Positions 1 to 7,128 of a stretch of DNA of 21,888 nt are shown in pieces. A program made the translations under genes and the position numbers. The DNA is taken from contig JABXGX010000224.1 in assembly GCA_016550405.1 (NCBI GenBank), positions 1-21,888 of the forward strand, in the 5' to 3' direction. The DNA is from an archaeon (GTDB lineage: Archaea > Asgardarchaeota > Hermodarchaeia > Hermodarchaeales > Hermodarchaeaceae). The notes beneath the pieces were generated by a model that made no database searches, was not told the DNA's origin, and worked only from the letters and a program-made list of their open reading frames with translations. Numbering within the stretch: position 1 is the stretch's first letter; every line of letters begins with the position of its first letter.

Positions 1-435
1 CATGACTTTACCTTTTGCTGCATATAACAATCCTATGAAAGCGAAGAGCGCTGCAATTGCGATGGTCCATATGCCAATGAAGGAGTATGGTACTGTGAGA
101 AGGGAAAATAACAGGGACAGCAGAATCTGAATCGCGGTCCATGCCTTTGCCTGTCGCACACTGATTTGTCCACTTGGAAGTGGGCGGTCTGGGCGGTTCA
201 CCCTGTCAACTTCTAAGTCATAAATATCATTTACGACGTTTCCGGCAGCAGCTAAGAAAATGTAGGTTAGCGCGGTTAGGATGAGCACGAAAAAGAGCTC
301 AGGTATCGTCCACCGAATCAATCCAAAATTCGCGATAATGAAATAGTTCGTCGTGAGAACACCAATTATCGCTGTGAGGCTTCCGAAAAGTGGATTAGCT
401 GGCCGAATGATGGTGATAAACGCTTTCAATTTCAT
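1..435 (-). CDS. UbiA-family prenyltransferase, probable digeranylgeranylglyceryl phosphate synthase (3' part missing)
   Basis: The frame reads from ATG at 435 to the window edge without a stop, giving 145 residues of a protein usually near 280-300. The N-terminus (MKLKAFITIIRPANPL) is typical of UbiA enzymes. Residues 69-84 read NDIYDLEVDRVNRPDR, the Asp-rich NDxxDxxxDxxNRPxRP motif that binds Mg-prenyl diphosphate, followed by PLPSG. Hydrophobic membrane segments lie on either side (about 12-35, 47-68 and 95-140). In archaea this variant usually transfers the second geranylgeranyl group to geranylgeranylglyceryl phosphate, the second ether-bond step of membrane lipid synthesis. That substrate is inferred from family and taxon; other UbiA members use quinone or heme precursors. 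It is divergent from the ATPase-like gene at 600. The C-terminal half and second Asp-rich motif are outside the window. Confidence 0.85.
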   Translation of the reverse strand, partial: MKLKAFITIIRPANPLFGSLTAIIGVLTTNYFIIANFGLIRWTIPELFFVLILTALTYIFLAAAGNVVNDIYDLEVDRVNRPDRPLPSGQISVRQAKAWTAIQILLSLLFSLLTVPYSFIGIWTIAIAALFAFIGLLYAAKGKVM

Positions 436-472
436 GGGAAACAGCTCACAGGTAAAATGAGCATTAACGCTT

Positions 473-487
473 CTGACTTAAATAGAA
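473..487 (-). promoter_or_regulatory. Possible TATA box of the UbiA-family gene
   Basis: On the minus strand this AT-rich patch contains CTATTTAAG. Its centre is about 46 bases before the ATG at 435, which would place transcription start near 455 and leave a leader of about 20 bases. It is a weak match and rests on position as much as sequence. Confidence 0.25.
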
Positions 488-570
488 AACGGCAAAAGGA
501 GATGCCATGATGAATACTTTCAGTGACCTCTCTGCCTAATGTATGTCTACTCAGACAGATAATCACGAAT

Positions 571-581
571 AGCTAAAAAAG
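571..581 (+). promoter_or_regulatory. Probable TATA box of the HerA-like gene
   Basis: AGCTAAAAAAG is centred about 25 bases before the ATG at 600. I see no Shine-Dalgarno site before that ATG. The spacing matches an archaeal leaderless transcript, in which the TATA box lies about 26 bases from the start codon. Confidence 0.4.
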
Positions 582-599
582 GGCTGGAACGCGCTTGGG

Positions 600-1604
600 A
601 TGCAGGGAACTGGCTTGTCGGACGATAACTCCATTTTCGATTCTGAAACGGACGCCCGCAATGGGCTTCTTCAACTGGGATATCTGATCCAAAACCATCA
701 AACCCACCCTTTCTCCTTAACTCTCCACGACCTTTGCAACCTCCTAGTTGTTGGACCACGCGCTCAAGATATTTACTTTAATCTCCTAATTCAACTCTGT
801 GACGACCACAGGCTTCCTGTCCTAGTCATTAAAGGATCTCCCTCTGAAGGTCTCGAAGAACAAATTTGCGAAAGCCTACTCTGGCATATCGATCTGGGAA
901 CAGAGGCAATTACCTTTGATGCATTAAACCTAGCGAATGGTCGGCACCCATCCAGACAAATCGATATTCTCATCCGGCTCTTCGAAAGTTTTGGACCCGT
1001 AACACCAACGGCTCGAAACCTTTTCCATGTCATCATCTGGCGAACTATTTTGATGGCCTCGACACCTACACTTCAGCACCTTCAGAATACGCTTTCCTTT
1101 TATGAACATCATAAGGGCCCCTATCATGAAATCCGTCGATTACTTAGCGCTTTGCCACATGATCTGTTGGACGCCAGCTATGACAACCTATCTCTAACCA
1201 GCATCCGGCATCTTCCTACAATCATCACAGGCAATGATACTCCCAAAGTGACCTTTGCTATCAACCTGCTCCTTTTGAAACTACTTGCTCATGAATCCGA
1301 GCATCTTCCTGCTTTATTCCTCGTCAATACCACAGACATTGCTCCACAAATACTCGAATGGTTATCCGCACGATACACAACCCGCAATACCCCATTCGTC
1401 ATCTTTGATAACCAGAACACAGCTTTATCCCAGCCATCGAATGACACAGGTAATTTCATTCTCACCAGCGGTTTCGACGAAGAACCTTCTCCTTTACTAC
1501 AACAACTCACTGAAAATGAGCAACACTTCTTACAAGTCAACAACGACCACGTTGTTGTACATCTTCGAAGCGAACCTGCTACCCGTTTCATCACAATTTT
1601 CTGA
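600..1604 (+). CDS. HerA/VirB4-like P-loop ATPase homologue with degraded nucleotide-binding motifs
   Basis: 334 residues, not assigned to a known gene. The layout follows HerA/VirB4-type ATPases. A strand before the P-loop (HDLCNLLVVG, 43-52) is followed by a helix and the strand LPVLVIKG (72-79), where the family has its 'pvlvIDp' strand. Where GxxxxGKT is expected the protein has G52-PRAQ-D57-I58-Y59, so the second Gly, the Lys and the Thr are gone. The Walker B-like strand ALFLVNTTD (238-246) has Asn-Thr instead of Asp-Glu. The next strand, TPFVIFDNQ, stands where the family has its 'ilaTQ' sensor. The reading frame is intact for over 1 kb, so it looks like a maintained pseudo-ATPase and not a fresh pseudogene. 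No NurA nuclease or pilus partner is next to it. Start is ATG 600; an in-frame stop lies at 570-572. Family assignment is by eye. Confidence 0.5.
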   Translation: MQGTGLSDDNSIFDSETDARNGLLQLGYLIQNHQTHPFSLTLHDLCNLLVVGPRAQDIYFNLLIQLCDDHRLPVLVIKGSPSEGLEEQICESLLWHIDLGTEAITFDALNLANGRHPSRQIDILIRLFESFGPVTPTARNLFHVIIWRTILMASTPTLQHLQNTLSFYEHHKGPYHEIRRLLSALPHDLLDASYDNLSLTSIRHLPTIITGNDTPKVTFAINLLLLKLLAHESEHLPALFLVNTTDIAPQILEWLSARYTTRNTPFVIFDNQNTALSQPSNDTGNFILTSGFDEEPSPLLQQLTENEQHFLQVNNDHVVVHLRSEPATRFITIF

Positions 1605-1633
1605 AGGCGTAAGCGGCTCAGTGTGAGAATGTT

Positions 1634-1834
1634 TTACTTGAGCTTTCCTAATTTCTCGTCGACACGGGATATAAGTTCCTGGCTGCCTAACCGTTCATAC
1701 ATTGAGCGAGCCTGTCCATAAAGCTCCTTAGCTTGTGAGCTTTCGCCAATAGACGCATGGTGGTCTGCAAGCTCTTCGAGGTTTTCACCCTTTTTCTGGA
1801 AATATGCAGTCATCTGATCACTTGGTTTGGACAT
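1634..1834 (-). CDS. Small TPR-like protein
   Basis: 66 residues, soluble and highly helical. Residues about 18-50 (NLEELADHHASIGESSQAKE and onward) have the paired-helix pattern of a single tetratricopeptide repeat, with small residues at the packing positions. One TPR is too little to fold as a superhelix, so it may act as a helical-hairpin adaptor or pair with a partner. The start is set at ATG 1834 because AGGTGA (1840-1845) sits five bases before it; a GTG three codons upstream overlaps that site and is less likely. It lies downstream of aspS on the same strand, with a gap of about 95 bases. Function is unknown, and the TPR call is tentative. Confidence 0.6.
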   Translation of the reverse strand: MSKPSDQMTAYFQKKGENLEELADHHASIGESSQAKELYGQARSMYERLGSQELISRVDEKLGKLK

Positions 1835-1928
1835 TGAGTTCACCTGTTTATTCAGTGTATAGGAGACCTCTTGAACTTAGCTCTTTCTAACCGACTCCGG
1901 CGATTTTAGTTCTTGTTAAGAAATCTAC

Positions 1929-3245
1929 CTAAGGCACTAACCGTGTTCGGTCCCGAGGAAATAGTACTGCTTCCCTAATATTGGTATAACCGAGCATTTG
2001 CATAGTTAACCGTTCGATTCCAATTGCAAGTCCACCATGAGGAGGAGCTCCGTATTTGAATGGTTCCACATAAAATGCAAAGGTCTTCGGATCCAATCCT
2101 GCATCTTTCAGTTTTTGGATTAACATGCTATACTCATGAATCCGTTGGCTTCCCGTTGTCACCTCCATCCCCCGATAGATCAGGTCAAATCCACGAGTGA
2201 GAGTTGGATCACTTTCTAAAGGCATCGTATAGAATGGCCGAATAGTGGTGGGATATCGAGTAAGAAAGAAGAATTCTTCACCCATTTCCTTTTCTATTCG
2301 CTGATACAGTTTTTCCTCTCCTTCACTAGGAATATCTGAATCCGGTGGTAAATCGAATCCCTCGTCATGTAAGATTTCAAGGGCTTCGCGAACTTCGAGG
2401 CGTTGAATCGGAATTTTTGGAATTTGGATCTCTGCACCAAGTTCTTTGAGCTCATGAGAACATAACTCCTTTACTGCCTTGAATGTTGAAACAAGCATTT
2501 CTTCTTCGAGACGCATGACCTCTTCTTCATTTTGGATCCACGCCATTTCATAATCGAAGCTTGTATACTCATTCAAGTGGCGTGGCGTGTTATGCTTCTC
2601 CGCACGATAAACCGGAGCGACTTCATAAACACGGTCAAATCCTGCAACGAGGCTGAGTTGTTTATAAAATTGGGGGCTTTGAGCTAGGAATGCTTTCTTT
2701 TCAAAATATTTAACTTCAAAGAGGTCTGCGCCGCCCTCGGTTGCTGTGGCCACAATTTTAGGAGTATGGATTTCTCGGAATCCATGATTTTCAAGGAATT
2801 GTCGCATCCGCGAAACCGTGAAGTGTTGAATCTTGAACAGGTGTTGTGTTTCAATACGACGCAAGTCCATAACACGATTATCGAATCGGGTGCCAATGTC
2901 TGCTTCTACTTTCCCTGAGGTATCTAAAGGAAGGGTTGCAGGAGACGAATTAACTAAAATAATCTGCTTAGGAGTGACCTCAATACCTCGTTGGGCTTGT
3001 TCTTCAGCCTTCACCTCGCCTTTTATTACGACAGCAAATTCATTATCAAGCTGGTCCAAGATTTCTAGAAGTTCTGGGGGTGATTTTGCATGTGGCAGGG
3101 TACACTGTGTGATTCCTTCGCGGTCGCGAACTAAGAGGAAGCTGATTTTCCCTAATCGGCGAATTCGTTGCACCCATCCAGCAATTGTAATTTCTTGTCC
3201 TGCCATATTTGGGCTGAGCTCGCTAGAATAATGTGTTCTTTGCAA
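1929..3245 (-). CDS. aspS: Aspartyl-tRNA synthetase, archaeal/eukaryotic type
   Basis: 438 residues, the normal length for the archaeal class IIb enzyme. It attaches aspartate to tRNA-Asp in the cytoplasm. The N-terminal OB-fold anticodon domain (about 1-105) contains [11 protein letters not shown] and FLLVRDREG. The catalytic core shows [41 protein letters not shown], motif 2 [14 protein letters not shown] and motif 3 [10 protein letters not shown]. It ends in [10 protein letters not shown], the usual archaeal tail. The start is TTG 3245, giving [10 protein letters not shown], which matches the family N-terminus; the ribosome site is poor. Residue 26 is Gln and the residue aligned to Lys85 of the Thermococcus enzyme is also Gln (residue 83). 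Discriminating archaeal enzymes have Trp and Lys there, so it is open whether this one also charges tRNA-Asn. Confidence 0.96.
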   Translation of the reverse strand: MQRTHYSSELSPNMAGQEITIAGWVQRIRRLGKISFLLVRDREGITQCTLPHAKSPPELLEILDQLDNEFAVVIKGEVKAEEQAQRGIEVTPKQIILVNSSPATLPLDTSGKVEADIGTRFDNRVMDLRRIETQHLFKIQHFTVSRMRQFLENHGFREIHTPKIVATATEGGADLFEVKYFEKKAFLAQSPQFYKQLSLVAGFDRVYEVAPVYRAEKHNTPRHLNEYTSFDYEMAWIQNEEEVMRLEEEMLVSTFKAVKELCSHELKELGAEIQIPKIPIQRLEVREALEILHDEGFDLPPDSDIPSEGEEKLYQRIEKEMGEEFFFLTRYPTTIRPFYTMPLESDPTLTRGFDLIYRGMEVTTGSQRIHEYSMLIQKLKDAGLDPKTFAFYVEPFKYGAPPHGGLAIGIERLTMQMLGYTNIREAVLFPRDRTRLVP

Positions 3246-3350
3246 GGTTCCCAGGTCGTTGGCTTTTGGTGTAATCTTAATCTACTCCTGCGGTTTCTCA
3301 GTCAATACGTGACTTAAACGTTTCTTCTGAATTTCTAAAAACATCTGATG

Positions 3351-3965
3351 CTATTCACCGAATGTCTTTTGAAGTTCCTTAAGGTAACTATTCGCTTGCG
3401 TTACTTTGAGTTTAGTAGCCGTTGATGTAGCGTGTTCAACGAATTCCTGAAAAAGCTCTGCTGGATATCCAGATTTGACGAGTTGTGCTGCATGAAAAGA
3501 GGTGGCTAATCGATCAGCAACCTCCACTATCCGTGCTTCGATAGAGGTCCCCTGAGTATATGCTGACCATGCTACAGTCATTTCGGTCTGGAGCCCTTGA
3601 GGAAGGAGATCGAGGATTTTTTTCATTACGTTGTTCTCTGCCTTCGTTTTTGCTTCTCGGATTCTCGGGTCTGCTCGTTGTGCACTCATTGGAATGTCCC
3701 CAATTTCAACCTCAGGAATGTCATGAATCAGTGCCATTAGGAGTACTTGTAGTAAATCCACGGGTTCAGCAGCTTGTTGTGCTAGGAGAAATGCCAATAT
3801 TGAAGTGGTATGTGAATGTGCAGCAACATTTTCTGCTTGAGACGGTGGAACCCCTCTGAGAAGCCAGCCAGTTCGAAGGACTCGTTTTAGATTATCACAT
3901 AACATGATGAATTGAAATAGCGTCATCTCGAATCGTATGGGCTGGACCTTGAGAAAAAGCCTCAC
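3351..3965 (-). CDS. HD-domain hydrolase, YfbR/HDDC2-like (possible 5'-deoxynucleotidase)
   Basis: 204 residues. The metal-binding set of the HD fold is visible: H50 in NVAAHSHTT, H81-D82 in ALIHDIPEVEIGDI, and D151 in VEVADRLATS. R31 in the leading LRTGWLLRG stretch matches the conserved Arg of the YfbR/HDDC2 group, which hydrolyses deoxynucleoside 5'-monophosphates. The nucleotide substrate is inferred from that resemblance. The frame starts at GTG 3965, overlapping the stop of the Roadblock gene by four bases (GTGA), which suggests coupled translation. An internal ATG at residue 14 (MTLFQFIML) is an alternative start closer to the family N-terminus. It shares a cluster with the Roadblock and gelsolin-like genes. 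Confidence 0.82.
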   Translation of the reverse strand: MRLFLKVQPIRFEMTLFQFIMLCDNLKRVLRTGWLLRGVPPSQAENVAAHSHTTSILAFLLAQQAAEPVDLLQVLLMALIHDIPEVEIGDIPMSAQRADPRIREAKTKAENNVMKKILDLLPQGLQTEMTVAWSAYTQGTSIEARIVEVADRLATSFHAAQLVKSGYPAELFQEFVEHATSTATKLKVTQANSYLKELQKTFGE

Positions 3966-4357
3966 TTTTTGGCAAACAACGCAGCAATTTCGCGTCCGAA
4001 GTGGCGAAAAACTGAAACTACATGGCCGAGGGATTCGATTTTTACGCCTGCACCGATGAGTACAAGGGGTCCGGCATCCGTTACTACAATGATGCCTTTC
4101 TCCCCCCTGACAATTAATTCAAATAAAGGTTCGAAGGCGAGTTTTTGCACCGCTTCAATTCCAGTTTGTAGTAACACGGCTGAAATGGCTGATAGGAGGT
4201 CTGGGTCAATGTCGACACCTTTGGTTGAGCTAAAAGCTACACGGCGACCTGCCTTTGTGACAACCGCTAGTGTTTCCAGTTCTGTATATAAAGTGATTTC
4301 GCGTAGATACATCGCCAATTGTTTGGCTTCTTCTTCGCTCATCGCAAATTGCTGCAT
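3962..4357 (-). CDS. Roadblock/LC7-domain protein
   Basis: 131 residues, the size of a single Roadblock/LC7 (MglB-like) domain. The predicted order is helix-strand-strand-helix-strand-strand-strand-helix. Visible markers are the strand ETLAVVTKAGRRVAFS (about 28-44), the central helix LLSAISAVLLQTGIEAV, strand pairs FELIVRGEKGIIVVTDAG and LVLIGAGVKIESLG, and a closing helix. Such proteins usually dimerise and act as scaffolds or regulators for small GTPases of the Ras/MglA type, and they are expanded in Asgard archaea; no GTPase gene is in this window. Start ATG 4357 follows GAGGG at a good distance. It sits 17 bases after the gelsolin-like gene and overlaps the HD gene by four bases, so the three are probably one transcript. 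Confidence 0.82.
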   Translation of the reverse strand: MQQFAMSEEEAKQLAMYLREITLYTELETLAVVTKAGRRVAFSSTKGVDIDPDLLSAISAVLLQTGIEAVQKLAFEPLFELIVRGEKGIIVVTDAGPLVLIGAGVKIESLGHVVSVFRHFGREIAALFAKK

Positions 4358-4374
4358 TGTCTTCCCTCACTTTC

Positions 4375-5223
4375 CTATGATTTTTGGCGCCCCTTCTCGC
4401 TCCGTGACGCTTCAATTAGTTCAGTAATTTGACGCGCCATTTCCTCCTTCATGGCCTCCTTTTCATGAAGGTATTCCTCTTCTTCAAGGTGCTTGAGGAA
4501 CTCAATGGCTAAGACTTGTCCGTCCTTGATAACAACTCGGGGCGTATAACCTTGAGCAAAGACGGTGCCTTCTGGAAGTGAATCAATACGTTGGAGTTTT
4601 TGTGTCTTTGTTGTTTTTCCTAACACACTGGTTGATTCTTCTGTTATACCAAATGCATCATAGCCGATTAAAACGAATTCACGTCGGAATCCAGGAATTG
4701 GTTCCAGTTTTTCGACCTGTTCGATGATTTCAGAAGGTGGGCGTGGAACTTGCACAGGTTGGCGTTCCGGTTTCCGTGTGGCTGAAACCACAGCTTCCCG
4801 ATAATCGGCGGGTTTGGGTTCCTGAACAGGTGCCGACCTTGGTGGTTCTGTAACCAGTTCTGATGGCTCTCTCGGCATTGGAGGCGCTGCAGGTGGAGCT
4901 TTTTTCATGCCTTCATCGGGTTTTGTAGACAAAGGAAGTCCCATGGATTCGAGGAACTTTGCACCTTCTTGTCCTTCATCTTCTGAGAGAATCTTGTAGA
5001 CCAAACCACGTTGGTCTCGGATTCCTGAGGCCCTACGGGCTGCAATAAATTTCCGGCGGACAGGCGCTTTGGTTCCTTTCCAAATCCAAATCAGTCGCTC
5101 CTCATCATCAATGATAATTAGGACTTCGTCTTCTTTCATGTGGGTCTTTGCTGGAGCACCATCGGTGATTTGAACTGTTTCACCGGTATCAACGACGCGG
5201 AGCATCACTAATTCTCTAGGCAC
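4375..5223 (-). CDS. Gelsolin-like domain protein with Pro-rich linker and C-terminal module
   Basis: 282 residues from GTG 5223, chosen because GGTGA (5229-5233) lies five bases before it; the longer frame from TTG 5235 has no such site. Residues 7-94 follow the gelsolin/villin repeat: MLRVVDTGETVQI, then MKEDEVLIIIDDEERLIWIW and KG (29-50, matching 'LnsddvFiLDtg..iyvWvGk'), a basic helix APVRRKFIAARRASG (53-67), the strand LVYKILSEDEG and the closing AKFLESMG. The helix has no acidic residue where calcium-binding gelsolins carry a Glu, so a calcium role is doubtful. Residues 105-168 are rich in Pro and charged residues and look disordered. Residues 178-245 (REFVLIGYDAFG to VLAIEFLKHL) are strand-rich and unrecognised, followed by a charged helix. 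It lies directly upstream of the Roadblock gene. An actin-related role is inference. Confidence 0.7.
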   Translation of the reverse strand: MPRELVMLRVVDTGETVQITDGAPAKTHMKEDEVLIIIDDEERLIWIWKGTKAPVRRKFIAARRASGIRDQRGLVYKILSEDEGQEGAKFLESMGLPLSTKPDEGMKKAPPAAPPMPREPSELVTEPPRSAPVQEPKPADYREAVVSATRKPERQPVQVPRPPSEIIEQVEKLEPIPGFRREFVLIGYDAFGITEESTSVLGKTTKTQKLQRIDSLPEGTVFAQGYTPRVVIKDGQVLAIEFLKHLEEEEYLHEKEAMKEEMARQITELIEASRSEKGRQKS

Positions 5224-5372
5224 GCAGGTCACCAACCCCGACGGTCATGTTACTTACTTCTATGTGTTAATAATTCTTTTCTGGGAACGGAGGGATTACT
5301 CCAAATATTCAGTGGACATTAATCCCTTCCAGTTACATCAATTTAAGGTACACACCAGTCAATTTCAGGTGT

Positions 5373-6752
5373 TTATTTCTTTTTCAGATGTGCTGGGATG
5401 ATGTACTTGTCGGGAGCTGACTCGATTGGCTCTAAGTAGGCTTGGAGTGGTTTGGGTATCAAGATACGTCCATCCTCTTGCATGTTATTTTCCAGAATGG
5501 CAGTGATAGATCGTGTGGTGGCAATGACTGTAGAGTTGAGTGTATGGATGAAGCCTTTTGTGGGGTGACCCCGGGTTTCAGCGTAGCGAATGTTAAGGCG
5601 GTAGCCTTGATAATCCGTACAATTACTGCACGAGACAAATTCCCGATAGCGCCCTTGTGACGGCATCCAGAGTTCAAGGTCATAGGTTTTCGCTGCGACA
5701 CTGCTAAAATCGCCACTGGGTAATATCACGATTCGTAAGGGGATACCTAAGGGTTGCCAGATTCTTTTCTCAATGTCTATCATCTTGTCAAACCATGTCC
5801 AGGAATCCTCTGGAAGGCAGAAAACAAACATTTCTACCTTAGAGAATTGATGGACTCGGAAGATTCCCTTAGTATCCTTTCCGTGTGCGCCAGCTTCTTT
5901 GCGGTAGCAGGGACTATACCCAGCAAAGCGTAGAGGAAGTTCATCGATTTCAAGAACCTCATTCATGTACTGGGCAGCTATGGGGTGTTCGGAGGTTGCA
6001 ATCAAATAGAGATCTTGGTCTTCAAGCTTGTATAGCGAATCTTCGAAGGCACTAATATCTATGACTCCGCTATAGGCTGCATAATTGAGCATATTAGGCG
6101 GGATGATCGGTGTGAATCCATGTTTTGTGATGTTATCAAGTGCATAAAGGGCTAGACTGAGATCCAGCCAGACAATATCATCCATGAGGTAATAGAACCG
6201 TGACCCCGCGACCTTTGCGGCTCGGGTGGTATCAATGAGCCCAATTTCCTCTGATATGTCATAATGACTCTTTGGTAGTGTATCGATGGTTTCATATTCA
6301 ACTTTCAATCCTTGTGCCGCATCAAGGAATTGCTTTACGTGATCTTTCCATACTTGGGGCTTCCCAATGTACTTAACGGGCTTTGCTTCGGACTCATCCA
6401 TACCATCCGGCACAGATTCGTGAACGATATTCGCAATACCTCGTAATGCTTCTATCCGTTCTGTTTCAAGAGTAGTTAGCTGCTGTTCACCCTCGGACAC
6501 CTTCTCCGATAGCATCTTTGATTTCTTAATCAAAGTTTCACGTTTGGCCTTATCCTTAGTTTTCCCAATCTCTTTGGCCACCTGATTTCGCTCTCGTTGA
6601 AGTTCAGCCAGTTCAGTTCGCGTTTTCCGCCAAGCCTCATCCAGCCGCACAGCTTCATCAACAATGGCCGTATCTAATCCACGACGTTGCTGAGATTTCC
6701 GAAGAATCTCAGGATCTTCACGAACAGCAGCCAGTATCGACCACGCACTCAC
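5373..6752 (-). CDS. serS: Seryl-tRNA synthetase (standard class IIa type)
   Basis: 459 residues. It charges tRNA-Ser with serine, and tRNA-Sec where that exists. Residues about 28-105 form the long charged coiled-coil arm that grips the tRNA-Ser variable arm (LAELQRERNQVAKEIGKTKD and onward). The core has the serine-binding segment LIATSEHPIAAQYM, motif 2 SPCYRKEAGAHGKDTKGIF followed by RVHQFSKVEMF, CSNCTDYQGYRLNIRY, and motif 3 HTLNSTVIATTRSITAILEN. This is the common type, not the rare methanogen type. Start GTG 6752 has GAGGCG seven bases upstream. The upstream region (6753-7128) holds a candidate structured RNA on the same strand, which could be a separate RNA or part of the serS leader. 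Confidence 0.96.
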   Translation of the reverse strand: MSAWSILAAVREDPEILRKSQQRRGLDTAIVDEAVRLDEAWRKTRTELAELQRERNQVAKEIGKTKDKAKRETLIKKSKMLSEKVSEGEQQLTTLETERIEALRGIANIVHESVPDGMDESEAKPVKYIGKPQVWKDHVKQFLDAAQGLKVEYETIDTLPKSHYDISEEIGLIDTTRAAKVAGSRFYYLMDDIVWLDLSLALYALDNITKHGFTPIIPPNMLNYAAYSGVIDISAFEDSLYKLEDQDLYLIATSEHPIAAQYMNEVLEIDELPLRFAGYSPCYRKEAGAHGKDTKGIFRVHQFSKVEMFVFCLPEDSWTWFDKMIDIEKRIWQPLGIPLRIVILPSGDFSSVAAKTYDLELWMPSQGRYREFVSCSNCTDYQGYRLNIRYAETRGHPTKGFIHTLNSTVIATTRSITAILENNMQEDGRILIPKPLQAYLEPIESAPDKYIIPAHLKKK

Positions 6753-6789
6753 TTTTGTCGCCTCGGAAAGGACTCAACGCCCTGCCACT

Positions 6790-6795
6790 AAAAAA
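6790..6795 (-). terminator. T-run at the 3' edge of the candidate RNA
   Basis: Six T residues on the minus strand, preceded by a GGAGGGAAGG stretch, lie 38 bases before the serS start. Archaeal transcription often ends at such T-runs. If used here it would separate the candidate RNA from serS. Confidence 0.3.
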
Positions 6796-7110
6796 CCTTC
6801 CCTCCACAACATCACAAGAGGGTTAACAGCTGCTAGTCCTTTTCTCACCAATTGAGATCATTTCGGACCCGATATCCCACCTCCGTCGCGCAGGTACAGG
6901 GCATTCATTGCTCCGTTAGGGCGCGTCACCCCTAAAACCCACCAACCACTCAAAAATGGCAGTCGCCGTGAGCTGCGCGAAGACAGAAAACGCTTAGTCC
7001 GGAAGGCGGGAGGTGACAGCCCTCACTGGGGCAGTACCCGCCGATGACGCAGGAACCGTACACCACCCACGTGTCCTGTGTGGGTAAGTTTCAGACAACA
7101 GCTCTCCCAA
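6790..7110 (-). ncRNA. Candidate structured RNA in a gene-free, GC-rich stretch
   Basis: The 376 bases between serS and the toroid gene carry no convincing reading frame and are more GC-rich than their surroundings. Complementary segments, plus-strand coordinates: a terminal helix 6828-6838 with 7094-7103 (ten pairs, one bulge); 6886-6893 with 6973-6980 (eight perfect pairs); an outer helix 6862-6868 with 6997-7004 (one bulge); hairpins 6843-6857, 6916-6935 and 7065-7085; a stem 7005-7010/7037-7042 with inner stem 7019-7022/7029-7032. The loop at 6923-6928 (GCGTCA) is complementary to 7045-7050 (TGACGC), a possible pseudoknot. On the minus strand one terminal-helix mismatch becomes a U.G pair, and a T-run (6795-6790) follows the 3' side, so I prefer minus. 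I could not match it to RNase P, SRP, 5S or tRNA. Confidence 0.4.
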
Positions 7111-7128
7111 AACGTGGCTCCCTTAAGA

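Noticed and set aside
600..1604. A HerA-NurA or phage-defence system
   Set aside because: There is no NurA, nuclease or other defence gene beside it, and the nucleotide-binding motifs are lost.
2833..3231. 132-residue open frame antisense to aspS
   Set aside because: It is a shadow of a certain synthetase gene, and its composition is untypical of a real protein.
3969..4427. 152-residue open frame on the plus strand opposite the Roadblock gene
   Set aside because: It lies antisense to the well-supported Roadblock and gelsolin-like genes and has low-complexity Ser/Thr composition with no domain pattern.
6790..7110. Calling this region RNase P RNA or SRP RNA outright
   Set aside because: The helix order partly resembles RNase P on the minus strand, but the conserved boxes near P4 are not visible. 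For SRP, the helix 8 GGAAGG-AGCA pattern is missing on both strands (the plus strand has only a CCGGAAGG fragment).
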